This document shows, in pieces, positions 1 to 8,321 of a stretch of DNA of 64,000 nt. The DNA is from Paraburkholderia sediminicola. Its GTDB lineage: Bacteria; Pseudomonadota; Gammaproteobacteria; Burkholderiales; Burkholderiaceae. Location of the stretch: contig NZ_CADIKC010000005.1 of NCBI RefSeq assembly GCF_902859805.1, positions 248,001-312,000 on the forward strand, in the 5' to 3' direction. The number at the start of each line of letters is the position of its first letter. Within the stretch, counting starts at the first letter, position 1. Position numbers and translations under genes: made by a program. Below the pieces are notes generated by a model. That model did not search any database and was not told the DNA's origin. It saw nothing but the letters and a program-made list of their open reading frames with translations.

Positions 1-815
1 CGTCGCGGCATCCGATCAGCGCCGCTGTTGGGTTGCTGGTTATGCTCGGATCGCTTGCTGCATGGATCAACGAACATGAACTGGCGCCGATCGGTGTCGT
101 CGTCGGCTTGCTGTGGCTGCTCTATACCTTGTGGCACTGGTTCGGCGACGCGATTGCCGAGTCGGAAGGCGGCATGTACGGCAAGAACGTCGACAAGTCG
201 TACCGCTGGAGCATGAGCTGGTTCATCTTCTCCGAAGTGATGTTCTTCGGTGCTTTCTTCGGCGCGCTGTTCTATGCGCGTGAAATCGCGCTGCATCAGC
301 TCGGCAGCCTCGACTACAAGCTGATCTGGCCGGATTTCTCGGCGGTGTGGCCGAACAACGGTCCGGCAGCGCTGGTCTCGACCTTCAAGTCGATGCAGCC
401 GTGGCCAGTGCCGACCATCAACACGGCGCTGCTGCTTTCGTCGGGCGCTACGTTGACGGTTTCGCACCACGCGCTGCGCGAAGATCACCGCAAGAAGGCG
501 ATCATCTGGCTGGCGGCTACGCTGGTGCTCGGCGTCTGCTTCCTGTTCCTGCAGGGCTTCGAGTATTTCCACGCGTATAACGAACTGAACCTGACGCTGG
601 CTTCGGGTGTGTATGGTTCGACGTTCTTCCTGCTGACGGGCTTCCACGGCTTCCACGTGTTCCTTGGCGGTACGATGCTGGCCGTGGTGCTGGTGCGGAT
701 GATCCGCGGCCACTTCACAGCGGAGCATCACTTCGCATTCGAAGGCGCCGCCTGGTACTGGCACTTTGTGGACGTCGTGTGGCTTGGGCTGTACATCGTC
801 GTGTACTGGCTGTAA
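1..815 (+). CDS. ctaE: Cytochrome c oxidase subunit III (5' truncated by window edge)
   Basis: Integral membrane subunit III of the aa3-type cytochrome c oxidase, which stabilises the catalytic subunit and its proton uptake path. The reading frame is open from the first bases of the window (codons start at base 3), so the true start lies upstream; the family start is only a few tens of residues before. Recognisable are the ESEGGMYGKNVDKSYRWSMS stretch, TVSHHALR, and the C-terminal WHFVDVVWLGLY block near the stop. Several hydrophobic helices are visible. The gene ends 114 bp before a clear terminator, and the following genes are oxidase assembly factors, which supports the call. Confidence 0.97.
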   Translation, partial: SRHPISAAVGLLVMLGSLAAWINEHELAPIGVVVGLLWLLYTLWHWFGDAIAESEGGMYGKNVDKSYRWSMSWFIFSEVMFFGAFFGALFYAREIALHQLGSLDYKLIWPDFSAVWPNNGPAALVSTFKSMQPWPVPTINTALLLSSGATLTVSHHALREDHRKKAIIWLAATLVLGVCFLFLQGFEYFHAYNELNLTLASGVYGSTFFLLTGFHGFHVFLGGTMLAVVLVRMIRGHFTAEHHFAFEGAAWYWHFVDVVWLGLYIVVYWL

Positions 816-928
816 CGCAGTCTGGTCTGCATACGTACTGAAAACCGAGCGGTTTCCGCAACGTGTGCAGGCTGTTCGCGCATCGCCCATCAAGGGCGAC
901 GCGCACGAGCAGTACGCAAGTCATGGAG

Positions 929-960
929 CGCCGCCCTCGACCCTGTCAGGGCGGCGTTTT
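929..960 (+). terminator. Rho-independent terminator after cytochrome oxidase subunit III
   Basis: A perfect 9-bp stem (CGCCGCCCT at 929-937 pairing with AGGGCGGCG at 948-956) with a 10-base loop is followed by TTTTG. It lies between subunit III (+) and the convergent DUF2909 gene and most likely ends the oxidase structural operon. Confidence 0.8.
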
Positions 961-999
961 GTTTGGTGGGTTGGGGACGTAAAGCTTTTTGTGCCGAGC

Positions 1000-1209
1000 T
1001 CAACGCCCGTAAGGAATACCGGTCGACTGAATCCAGCCCATCCAGTGAGCGAACAGGATGAACAGGAACAGCGAGATCGATAGACCCACCCGCGTGGCGA
1101 GCGACCAGACCATCCGCTTGGTTTTGCCCTTGTCATGCATCATGAAGTAAAGCGCGGACACCATGCTGGCAATGATCAGGACGAAGGCGATGGGAACGAG
1201 AATGTGCAT
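1000..1209 (-). CDS. DUF2909 twin-transmembrane protein
   Basis: A 69-residue protein of two hydrophobic helices (about residues 2-23 and 41-62) joined by a basic loop (HDKGKTKR). This matches the small DUF2909 membrane proteins that sit in cytochrome oxidase loci of betaproteobacteria; the function is unknown but the position suggests a role in oxidase assembly. The same frame stays open far upstream (to 2091), antisense to SURF1, but the ATG at 1209 is the only start that gives a membrane protein of family length. It is convergent with subunit III and divergent from surf1. Confidence 0.85.
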   Translation of the reverse strand: MHILVPIAFVLIIASMVSALYFMMHDKGKTKRMVWSLATRVGLSISLFLFILFAHWMGWIQSTGIPYGR

Positions 1210-1323
1210 GGAACCAACTGAAACCGGGAAGCGCAGAGGCAAGATGTTTATTATCGCACCGCGCGCCAGCGTCTGTCGTACGTTCCAGACGCCGTCGCCG
1301 GCGGCCGTACCGGAGTGTGTTCG

Positions 1324-2040
1324 ATGAAGTTCCGCCTCATTCCCGCGCTGCTGATTCTGCTGGTGATCGTGGTGACGGTGCGGCTCGGCTTCTGGCAGCG
1401 CGACCGCGCGCATCAGAAGGAAGCGCTCGAAGCCCACATCACGCAGTTCGAAGACGCGCCCGCACGGCCTGTGAGCGCTACGCCGGTGGCACTCAAGGAC
1501 ATCGAATTCCATCGCGTGAAGGCGCGCGGCAGTTTCGTCGCTGACAAAGTCGTCTATCTGGATAATCGCCCGTATAACGATCAGCCGGGCTTTTACGTCG
1601 TGATGCCTTTTAAACTGGCCGACGGCGGTTACGTGCTGGTCAATCGCGGCTGGCTGCCGCGCAACATGAACAATCGCGAGACCATCGCACCGTACGCCAC
1701 GCCACAAGGTGAGATCGAAATCGAAGGCATTGCGCGCGCCGATGCCTCGCGAGCATTCGAGTTGGGGCAGGGCGGATCGGCCGCGCATCAGAAGATCCGC
1801 CAGAATCTGGATACGGCGGCTTACGCTGCGGAAATCGGGCTGCCGTTGCAATCGTTCGTGATCCAGCAACTGAGCGACGACGGCGACAAACTGGTGCGCG
1901 ACTGGCCGGCGCCGACAACCGGCGTCGAAACCAATTACGGCTACATGTTCCAGTGGTGGGGCATGGCGGCCGCGGCTCTCGTCTTCGGCCTGTACGCCGC
2001 GCGCCGTGCCGCGAAGAAAGAGCACGCCCCGAGCGTGTAA
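1324..2040 (+). CDS. SURF1 family cytochrome oxidase biogenesis protein
   Basis: 238-residue SURF1 homologue, an inner-membrane factor that helps deliver or insert heme A into subunit I of aa3 oxidase. It has the family layout: an N-terminal helix (residues 4-20) followed by LGFWQ, a periplasmic domain with YLDNRPYNDQPGFYVV and LVNRGWLPRN, then GVETNYGYMFQWW leading into a C-terminal helix. A GTG three codons upstream (1315) overlaps the Shine-Dalgarno GGAG at 1312-1315, so the ATG at 1324, 8 bases downstream, is the better start. It is the first gene of an assembly operon reaching ctaB and SCO1. Confidence 0.93.
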   Translation: MKFRLIPALLILLVIVVTVRLGFWQRDRAHQKEALEAHITQFEDAPARPVSATPVALKDIEFHRVKARGSFVADKVVYLDNRPYNDQPGFYVVMPFKLADGGYVLVNRGWLPRNMNNRETIAPYATPQGEIEIEGIARADASRAFELGQGGSAAHQKIRQNLDTAAYAAEIGLPLQSFVIQQLSDDGDKLVRDWPAPTTGVETNYGYMFQWWGMAAAALVFGLYAARRAAKKEHAPSV

Positions 2041-2111
2041 CGCATCGCCTGCGGTTTCGTGCCCTGAGAGAAGGGGTTCGAAGCCGCGCAATCATTGAAA
2101 GAGGTCCTGTA

Positions 2112-2774
2112 GTGTCGACGCAATCTCCCCGTTCGCCGCAAGCCGGCAAACCCGCAGCTCCGAAAGTGATGCCAGGTCAACCCAATGGCGAGGGTTCGTG
2201 GAAACGTGGCCGCTGGATGCTGCTGCTGCTGGCAGTCATCTGTGCCGCACCGATCGTCGTATCGTATTTCGTTTACTACGTGGTCAAGCCAGCCGGCGGC
2301 AGCACGAGCTACGGCACGCTGGTCGAACCGCAGCGGCCGATTCCCGATTCGCTCGTCGTCACGGGTGAAGACGGCAAGCCGATCAAGCTCGCGACGCTGC
2401 GTGGCCGCTGGCTGATGATCTCCGTCGACAACAGCGCGTGCGACAAAGCCTGTGTCACCAAGCTCTACTTCATGCGACAAATCCGCGCAGCTCAGGGCCC
2501 GGAACGCGAGCGTGTCGTTGAAGTGTGGCTGCGTACCGATGCAGGAAACGTGTCCGACGTGATACAAAAGGCCTACCCCGACACCAACATGCTGATCGCC
2601 AATCCGGCGCAGGTGTCCGCATGGCTGCCGACCGACACCGGCACACAACTCACCGACCACATCTATATGGTCGATCCGAACGGCAATCTGATGATGCGTT
2701 TCCCGAAAGATCCGAACCCGAGCAAGATCAAGGGCGACGTGACCAAGCTGCTCAAATGGTCGAGCATCGGCTGA
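2112..2774 (+). CDS. SCO-like membrane protein of the oxidase assembly locus
   Basis: 220 residues starting with GTG at 2112, with AGAGG 8 bases upstream. A Pro/Gly-rich cytoplasmic N-terminus (1-33) is followed by one transmembrane helix (about 35-57) and a periplasmic domain carrying NSACDKACVTK, a CxxxC pair (C110 and C114) like the copper or redox site of SCO proteins. It is a diverged thioredoxin-fold relative rather than a canonical SCO1, since the proline after the second Cys is missing. Between surf1 and ctaA, it probably helps copper delivery or thiol handling for the oxidase. The exact role is inferred from position and the CxxxC pair. Confidence 0.8.
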   Translation: MSTQSPRSPQAGKPAAPKVMPGQPNGEGSWKRGRWMLLLLAVICAAPIVVSYFVYYVVKPAGGSTSYGTLVEPQRPIPDSLVVTGEDGKPIKLATLRGRWLMISVDNSACDKACVTKLYFMRQIRAAQGPERERVVEVWLRTDAGNVSDVIQKAYPDTNMLIANPAQVSAWLPTDTGTQLTDHIYMVDPNGNLMMRFPKDPNPSKIKGDVTKLLKWSSIG

Positions 2775-2796
2775 TGCCGCAACTAGGGTAAGAAAG

Positions 2797-3906
2797 ATGT
2801 TCGTATTGCAACTGGCCTTGATCGGCTTGTGTATTGCGTTGTTGCCGCTGTCCTATGTATGGGTCAAGGCCGACGACAACAAATTCCGCAAGCTGGTGTG
2901 GCTCACCACTTTTCTGACGCTGGACCTGGTGATGTTCGGCGGCTTTACGCGTCTCACCGATTCCGGTCTCGGCTGCCCGGACTGGCCTGGTTGCTATGGC
3001 ACGTCGTCGCCGTTCATCGCGCACGCCGCGATTACCGCCGCGCATCAATTGATGCCGACCGGACCGGTCAGCATGACGAAGGCCTGGATCGAGATGATTC
3101 ACCGTTACTTCGCGATGGCGATCGGCGTGCTGATCATCGCGCAGACGGTGATTGCGTGGACGGCTCGCATCAAGCGCCGTCCGCTGCATGTGTCGCCGTG
3201 GTGGCCGACTTCGCTGCTGCTGCTGATCCTCGTGCAGGGTGCATTCGGCGCGTGGACCGTGACCATGAAGTTGCAGCCGATCATCGTGACGACCCATTTG
3301 CTGCTCGGCCTCGCGTTGCTCGGCACGCTCGGCTGGCTGGCCGCGCGCCAAACGCCACTGCCGGCTTATGAGCCTGAAGCCGCGCGCTGGCGTGCGGCGG
3401 CGATCGCCGGTCTCGTGCTGCTGGTGGTGCAGATTGCGTTGGGCGGCTGGGTCAGCACCAACTACGCGATGCTCGCCTGCACGGACTTTCCGACCTGCAA
3501 CGGGCAATGGGTCCCGCCGATGGATTTCGCGCATGGCTTTCACCTGTGGCGCGCGCTCGGTATGACTGGCGACGGCGACATGATCACGCAAGATGCGCTG
3601 GTCGCGATTCACTGGACCCACCGTACGTTCGCGATTGTCGTGGTCGCCTATCTGGTGTGGTTCGCGCTGAAACTTCGTCGTTTCGAGTCGCTGCGGCGGC
3701 CGGCAAACGGCGTGTTGCTGGTGGTGCTGATCCAGTTCATCACCGGTTTGTCGAACATCGTTCTGCAATGGCCGTTGCCCATTGCGGTCGCGCATAACGG
3801 GGGCGCCGCGATCCTGCTGCTTTTGCTCGTTATGTTAAACTTTCGGATCGCTTATAGCCGTCCCGGCCGCGCCGTGTTGCCCGCGCGCGATGCCGCGCCA
3901 GCGTGA
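2797..3906 (+). CDS. ctaA: Heme A synthase (COX15/CtaA family)
   Basis: 369-residue polytopic membrane enzyme that oxidises the C8 methyl of heme O to a formyl group, giving heme A. It shows the internal duplication of the family: GGFTRLTDSGLGCPDWPGC in the first half and GGWVSTNYAMLACTDFPTC in the second. The histidines expected to bind the two hemes are in MIHRYFA, TTHLLLG, IHWTHRTFA and VAHNGGAA. It sits 22 bp after the SCO-like gene and 6 bp before ctaB, so the two heme-modifying enzymes are co-transcribed. Confidence 0.96.
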   Translation: MFVLQLALIGLCIALLPLSYVWVKADDNKFRKLVWLTTFLTLDLVMFGGFTRLTDSGLGCPDWPGCYGTSSPFIAHAAITAAHQLMPTGPVSMTKAWIEMIHRYFAMAIGVLIIAQTVIAWTARIKRRPLHVSPWWPTSLLLLILVQGAFGAWTVTMKLQPIIVTTHLLLGLALLGTLGWLAARQTPLPAYEPEAARWRAAAIAGLVLLVVQIALGGWVSTNYAMLACTDFPTCNGQWVPPMDFAHGFHLWRALGMTGDGDMITQDALVAIHWTHRTFAIVVVAYLVWFALKLRRFESLRRPANGVLLVVLIQFITGLSNIVLQWPLPIAVAHNGGAAILLLLLVMLNFRIAYSRPGRAVLPARDAAPA

Positions 3907-3912
3907 CCCCAC

Positions 3913-4818
3913 ATGGACAGCACAACACTCTCCCAAACGCCCGGTAGCCGGGTCTCCCAGTACATCGCCCTGACGAAGCCGCGCGTCACGCAGCTCGCTG
4001 TGTTCTGCGCAGTCATCGGCATGTTTCTGTCGACGCCCGGCATGGTGCCGTGGACCGTCCTGATCGGCGGCACGGTCGGCATCTGGCTGCTGGCCGGTGC
4101 GGCGTTCGCCATCAATTGCCTGATGGAACAGAAGATCGACGCGAAGATGCGTCGCACGTCGTGGCGGCCGTCCGCGCGCGGCGAAATCACAACCCCGCAG
4201 ATCCTGCTGTTTTCGGCCGTGCTCGGCGGACTCGGCATGTGGACGCTTTACACGTTCGCCAATCCGCTGACCATGTGGCTCACGCTTGCCACCTTCGTCG
4301 GCTATGCGGTTATCTATACGCTGCTGCTCAAACCGGCTACGCCGCAGAACATCGTGATCGGCGGTGCGTCCGGCGCGATGCCGCCGGCGCTCGGTTGGGC
4401 CGCCGTCACCGGTCACGTGCCCGGCGACGCATGGATTCTCGTGCTGATCATTTTCGTGTGGACGCCGCCGCATTTCTGGGCGCTCGCTCTGTATCGCCGC
4501 AAAGACTACGAAAACGCCGGTCTGCCGATGCTGCCGAACACGCACGGCGAAAAGTACACGCGCCTGCATATTCTGCTGTACACGGTGATCCTGTTCGCGG
4601 TCACGATGATGCCGTTCATCTCCGGCATGAGCGGCGTGGTGTACCTCGCAGCGGCCGTGTTGCTCGGCGCCGTGTTCCTCGCGTATGCGTGGAAGATCTA
4701 TCGGGATTATTCCGACGATCTGGCGCGCAAGACCTTCCGTTACTCGATCGTTTATCTGTCGCTGCTCTTCGCCGCGCTGTTGATCGACCACTATGCGCGC
4801 GTCGTGATCGGCGCGTAA
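3913..4818 (+). CDS. ctaB: Protoheme IX farnesyltransferase (heme O synthase)
   Basis: 301-residue UbiA-family prenyltransferase that adds farnesyl to heme B, making heme O for ctaA. Typical features are ALTKPRVTQLAVF at the first helix, the prenyl-diphosphate site around NCLMEQKIDAKMRRT, and the second site YRRKDYENAGLPMLPNTHG, within about eight or nine hydrophobic helices. The upstream gene ends 6 bp before its ATG, and the SCO1 gene starts 5 bp after its stop, a tight operon. Confidence 0.97.
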   Translation: MDSTTLSQTPGSRVSQYIALTKPRVTQLAVFCAVIGMFLSTPGMVPWTVLIGGTVGIWLLAGAAFAINCLMEQKIDAKMRRTSWRPSARGEITTPQILLFSAVLGGLGMWTLYTFANPLTMWLTLATFVGYAVIYTLLLKPATPQNIVIGGASGAMPPALGWAAVTGHVPGDAWILVLIIFVWTPPHFWALALYRRKDYENAGLPMLPNTHGEKYTRLHILLYTVILFAVTMMPFISGMSGVVYLAAAVLLGAVFLAYAWKIYRDYSDDLARKTFRYSIVYLSLLFAALLIDHYARVVIGA

Positions 4819-4823
4819 CACCC

Positions 4824-5453
4824 ATGCTTACACAACGCTTTGTGCGCACGGCGCGTGCCGCCGCGCGTGTCACCGTGATCGCTTGCGCACTCGGCGGCGC
4901 GTTGCTGGTGGCCGGTTGCGGCAAGCAGCCGCCGGCGTTCCAGAACCTCGACATCACCGGCAACACGCAATTCGGGAGCGACTTCTCGCTGCCCGACACG
5001 TCCGGCAAGGTCCGCACAATGGCGGATTACAAGGGCAAGGTGGTGGTGCTGTTCTTCGGCTACACGCACTGCCCGGACGTCTGTCCGACCACGATGGCTG
5101 AGCTTTCGCAAGCGTTGCAGCAACTCGGCCCGGACGACGCGAAGCGCGTGCAGGTGCTGTTCGTCACCGTCGATCCCGACCGCGACACGCCGGCTTTGCT
5201 TGCGCAATACGTGCCGGCGTTCAATCCGACGTTCGTCGGCTTGCGTCCGGCGGACCAGGCGCAGCTCACCAAGATCACGAAAGACTTCCGTGTGTACTAC
5301 GCGAAAGTGCCGGGCAAGACAGCCGATAGCTACACAATGGACCACACGGCAGCGAGCTATGTGTTCGATCCGGACGGCAAACTGCGTCTATTCGCGCGCG
5401 ACGGCCAAGGCGCCACGCCGTGGGTGCACGATATCAAGCTGCTGCTCGACTAA
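4824..5453 (+). CDS. SCO1/SenC-type copper chaperone lipoprotein
   Basis: 209 residues. A hydrophobic signal ends in the lipobox LLVAGC (Cys32), so the mature protein is probably a lipid-anchored periplasmic protein. The SCO copper site is complete: HCPDVCP (C83 and C87) and the distal histidine in MDHTAASYVFD (H174). It probably loads CuA of oxidase subunit II. The ATG at 4824 is 5 bp after ctaB. The same frame is open further upstream across ctaB, but that part is out of frame with ctaB and is not coding. Confidence 0.95.
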   Translation: MLTQRFVRTARAAARVTVIACALGGALLVAGCGKQPPAFQNLDITGNTQFGSDFSLPDTSGKVRTMADYKGKVVVLFFGYTHCPDVCPTTMAELSQALQQLGPDDAKRVQVLFVTVDPDRDTPALLAQYVPAFNPTFVGLRPADQAQLTKITKDFRVYYAKVPGKTADSYTMDHTAASYVFDPDGKLRLFARDGQGATPWVHDIKLLLD

Positions 5454-5519
5454 TGCACTGATGCAGACGGGCGCGTGCATTTGCCGCGCGCCCGTATTCA
5501 ATTTCCTTCGCAGTTATCC

Positions 5520-5810
5520 TTAAGCCGGTATCGGCAAATTCATTCCCGGCGCGAGGCGCGTCGCTTTGAACTCTGTCACTTCGTAACGCGCGAGCTTCTG
5601 CTCGGCGAACGGGTCGCTGGCGAGAATCTCGTCCAGCTTATCGCGCTCGATACGCACCGCCAGAATGATGCCGCCGTCGCGCGGCACCTTCGGTCCGGCG
5701 GCTACAAACACGCCTGCTTCGAACTGTTGTGTCAGAAACGCGCGATGCGCTTCGAGCGCGTCGTCGACGCGGTCGAGTGGTGCGGTGTAGATGAGATTGA
5801 TGACGTACAT
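5520..5810 (-). CDS. YciI family protein
   Basis: 96-residue YciI/YCII-domain protein of a ferredoxin-like fold. It begins MYVINLIYTA and has an acidic-basic central LEAHRAFLTQQ and the SDPFAEQKLARYEVTEF block typical of the family. Members are small putative enzymes of unknown substrate. The ATG at 5810 was chosen over a start 11 codons upstream because the family starts at the first beta strand. It is convergent with SCO1 and divergent from metQ. Confidence 0.85.
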   Translation of the reverse strand: MYVINLIYTAPLDRVDDALEAHRAFLTQQFEAGVFVAAGPKVPRDGGIILAVRIERDKLDEILASDPFAEQKLARYEVTEFKATRLAPGMNLPIPA

Positions 5811-6108
5811 GAGCGTTCTCGTAAGCGAACAAATGGGCCGCACGGGTTTGCGGGCAATGACCTTCGATTATCTGTCAGCAGCTGATTCGCTGCGCGCGAG
5901 CTACGGAGCTTAGTACCTCGCTCCAACGACGGTGAGTGTGTTTCGCATGAACTGCGCCGCTCAAGGTGCATAACCATATGCGATCGTGATATTTCCCATC
6001 TCGACGGGCGTATGAGACCATTTGCGGTCCAGTTGGCGGCGCGTCCACAAGATGCCCGCCGCCGGCTTCCACCCGAATCTGACATCGATCAGAAAAAGAG
6101 AGAATCAC

Positions 6109-6921
6109 ATGCAGCGCAGAAACATCCTTAAAGCCCTCTCGGCAGTAGTCGCCAGCGCGGCGATCGTCACCAGCTTCGGCGCACACGCTGACGACAAGGT
6201 CATCAAGGTCGGCACCATCGGCGGCCCGGATGCGCAAATCTGGGAAGTCGTCACGAAAGTCGCGAAGCGCGAAGGCCTGAATGTAAAGGTCGTCGAATTC
6301 AACGACTACGTGCAGCCGAACGCCGCGCTCGACGCCGGCGATCTGGATGCCAACAGCTTCCAGCATCAGCCGTACCTCGACAGCCAGGTCAAGCAACGTG
6401 GCTACAAGATCGTCAATGCGGGCCTGACGTACATCTCGCCGCTCGGCATCTATTCGAAGAAGCTGAAGTCGCTGAAGGATCTGGCGCCAGGCGCGAAGAT
6501 CGCGGTGCCGAACGACCCGTCGAACGAGAACCGCGCGTTGCTGCTGTTGCAGGCACAAGGCGTGATCAAGCTGAAGGCCGGCGCGGGCACGAACGGCAAT
6601 AACGCAACGGCGCTCGACGTCGCCGAGAATCCGAAGAAGATCAAGCTGCTCGAACTCGACGCAGCACAACTGCCGCGCTCGCTGTCGGATGTCGACGCTG
6701 CCGCGATCAACACGAACTTCGCGCTGGCCGCCGGTCTGCAGCCGACAAAAGACGCGATCGCGCTCGAAGATATTCACAGCCCGTACGCGAACCTGATCGC
6801 CGTGCGCACGCAGGACAAGGACAAGCCGTGGGTCAAGAAGCTGGTCGCGGCTTACCAGTCGGAAGACGTGCGTCAGTTCATCAAGACGCAGTTCAAGGGC
6901 TCGGTGGTGCCGTCGTTCTAA
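6109..6921 (+). CDS. MetQ/NlpA-type methionine ABC transporter substrate-binding protein
   Basis: 270 residues with a cleavable signal (MQRRNILK... ending FGAHA before DDK) and the NlpA fold: KVGTIGGPDAQIWE, the VEFNDYVQPNAALDAGDLDAN block, QHQPYLD and the ISPLGIYSKK motif. It should bind D/L-methionine or a related amino acid in the periplasm. There is no lipobox Cys, so it is probably soluble rather than lipid-anchored. No MetN or MetI gene lies beside it, so it must use a permease encoded elsewhere. The ATG at 6109 follows AGAGAGAA. The gene ends at a strong terminator. Confidence 0.9.
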   Translation: MQRRNILKALSAVVASAAIVTSFGAHADDKVIKVGTIGGPDAQIWEVVTKVAKREGLNVKVVEFNDYVQPNAALDAGDLDANSFQHQPYLDSQVKQRGYKIVNAGLTYISPLGIYSKKLKSLKDLAPGAKIAVPNDPSNENRALLLLQAQGVIKLKAGAGTNGNNATALDVAENPKKIKLLELDAAQLPRSLSDVDAAAINTNFALAAGLQPTKDAIALEDIHSPYANLIAVRTQDKDKPWVKKLVAAYQSEDVRQFIKTQFKGSVVPSF

Positions 6922-6956
6922 GCGACACCCTCACCCTTTAACCTGCTTCGCAAAAC

Positions 6957-6991
6957 GAAAACGCCACGGTGACAAACCGTGGCGTTTTTTT
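6957..6991. terminator. Bidirectional terminator between metQ-like gene and MarR-GNAT gene
   Basis: Stem ACGCCACGG (6961-6969) pairs with CCGTGGCGT (6977-6985), preceded by an A-run and followed by TTTTTTT. It can serve the + strand binding-protein gene and the convergent minus-strand gene. Confidence 0.9.
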
Positions 6992-7020
6992 GTCTGTACG
7001 TCGCGCATTCGCTGGCGGGA

Positions 7021-7947
7021 CTACAACTCCAACTCCCATCGCTCGATCACCAGATCCTTGCCGAAGCGCCGTTCCGCCGTCGTGCAGACGAGCTGGAAGC
7101 CGGCGCGCTCGCATAGCCGTCGTGGTTCTTTGAGCGTGCTGGCCGTGGTCAGCGTGAGCTTGGTGTACCCCGCGCGCCGCGCGAAGCGCACACTTTCGTT
7201 CATCAACTGGCTGCCGATACCAAGGCGCTGCACGTCTGGTTCGACCCATAGGAGCCGCACACCCGCCACAGTCGTCGAGATCCCGACGATGCACACCGAG
7301 CCGACCACCATGCCGTCCTGATCGGCAACCCAGCACATCTCGCGCACGGGATCGTTGCGCTGCGAGTAATCGGCGACGATGCGCGCGAGCAAGCCTTCGA
7401 ACGATTGATCCCAGCCGTATTGCGAGGCGAACCACTGTGCCTGCCGATGCACGAGCCAGCCGCACTCGCCGGGGCGTGGCTGCCGAAGGGTCACGAGTTC
7501 GTGTTGCGGTTTGTTGGCGAGCAGGCGCTCGATCACCTTCATCGCGGCGATCAGGTGTTCTTGGGAAAGCGCGGTGAGGCCGTTCAGCAGCGCGGAAACT
7601 TCGTCGATCGCCGCCGTATCGAGCGGCGCGTAGGCCGCGTGGCCGTTGTCAGTGAGGGCGATTAGCGACTGACGCGCGTCCGTGTCGGAGGGGCGCCGCG
7701 TAATCAGGTTGCGTCGTTCGAAACTGGTCAGAAGGCGGCTGAGGTAGCCGCTGTCGAGGCCGAGGTTGCGCCCGAGCACCGAGGCTGTCTGCGCGCGACC
7801 GCGGGACAGTTCGTGCAGAACGCGCACTTCCGTCAGCGAGAAGGCACTCTTTGCCAGATGCTCGTGCAGAGCGCCGATGAGCTGGGTATAGAAGCGGTTG
7901 AAATGGCGGACGGCCTGAGCGCGCCGCAGCGCCTCGGAATCTGTCAA
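7021..7947 (-). CDS. MarR-type HTH / GNAT acetyltransferase fusion protein
   Basis: 308 residues. The N-terminal half (about 1-145) is a MarR winged helix with LTEVRVLHELS, LGLDSGYLSRLLTSFERRNLI and the wing RRPSDTDARQSL. The C-terminal half (about 150-308) is a GNAT domain with LLWVEPDVQRLGIGSQLMNE, the acetyl-CoA pyrophosphate loop (Q-R-x-G-I-G). The ligand and substrate are unknown. It starts with TTG: the preceding minus-strand bases read GGGGAG then CAGCAT before TTG, a good ribosome site, and no ATG is nearby. It diverges from the nag regulator, separated by 374 bp. Confidence 0.88.
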   Translation of the reverse strand: MTDSEALRRAQAVRHFNRFYTQLIGALHEHLAKSAFSLTEVRVLHELSRGRAQTASVLGRNLGLDSGYLSRLLTSFERRNLITRRPSDTDARQSLIALTDNGHAAYAPLDTAAIDEVSALLNGLTALSQEHLIAAMKVIERLLANKPQHELVTLRQPRPGECGWLVHRQAQWFASQYGWDQSFEGLLARIVADYSQRNDPVREMCWVADQDGMVVGSVCIVGISTTVAGVRLLWVEPDVQRLGIGSQLMNESVRFARRAGYTKLTLTTASTLKEPRRLCERAGFQLVCTTAERRFGKDLVIERWELEL

Positions 7948-8232
7948 ATGCTGCTCCCCGGGGGAATTTTTTTGGCTTGCTACACATCACTATATTGGAA
8001 CCGAACCTATTAAAAAAGCCGCGCAGCCAAGGAGTGTCGCTAACTGGTATCAGAAAGGTATGGATTTTAGGGCGTTTCTCCGGCCAGGAAGAGAACCAAT
8101 GTGGACCACCTGGATGCCCTCCTGCATCCCGAATACGGGTAAATCCCGATCCCTGTAAACCGCTCTCCGAAGCCCTCAAATACCCCTCTCATGCTTATCC
8201 AGTAAGGCTTTTCGCCGATCCATACCGGCATG
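7948..8232. other. Intergenic region between MarR-GNAT gene and nag regulator
   Basis: No gene is supported here. It should hold the minus-strand promoter of the MarR-GNAT gene; on that strand AATATAGTGATGTG is an AT-rich candidate -10. A copy of the half-site AACTGGTAT lies at 8042-8050. GGTATGGAT near 8058 recurs inverted as ATCCATACC near 8219; the meaning is unclear. Confidence 0.4.
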
Positions 8233-8271
8233 AGACCAGTTGATTGACTGGTATTATGTTGGTTATATAAT
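8233..8271 (+). promoter_or_regulatory. Promoter of the nag operon with putative GntR-type operator half-sites
   Basis: A near-consensus sigma-70 promoter: TTGACT at 8244-8249, 16-base spacer, TATAAT at 8266-8271, about 50 bases before the regulator start. AGACCAGT (8233-8240) and ACTGGTAT (8247-8254) flank and overlap the -35. Each resembles one arm of the DasR/NagR-type operator (ACTGGTCT / AGACCAGT), here in everted order. Autoregulation by the downstream GntR protein is the likely reading, but the operator assignment is inference. Confidence 0.6.
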
Positions 8272-8321
8272 GGGCTCTCATTTTCGTAGGCCGCATTCTT
8301 CTGGACGACCGCCGGAGCCCC

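Noticed and set aside
1000..2091. A 363-codon minus-strand frame spanning the surf1 region
   Set aside because: Only its last 69 codons resemble a protein (DUF2909). The rest is antisense to surf1 and rich in Arg/His/Ala, as expected from GC-rich shadow frames.
5844..6108. SAM or methionine riboswitch upstream of the MetQ-like gene
   Set aside because: No conserved junction or terminator/antiterminator pair was visible in the 265-bp leader.
7977..8243. An 88-codon frame in the nag upstream region
   Set aside because: No ribosome site and no recognisable sequence; it overlaps the operator and promoter elements.
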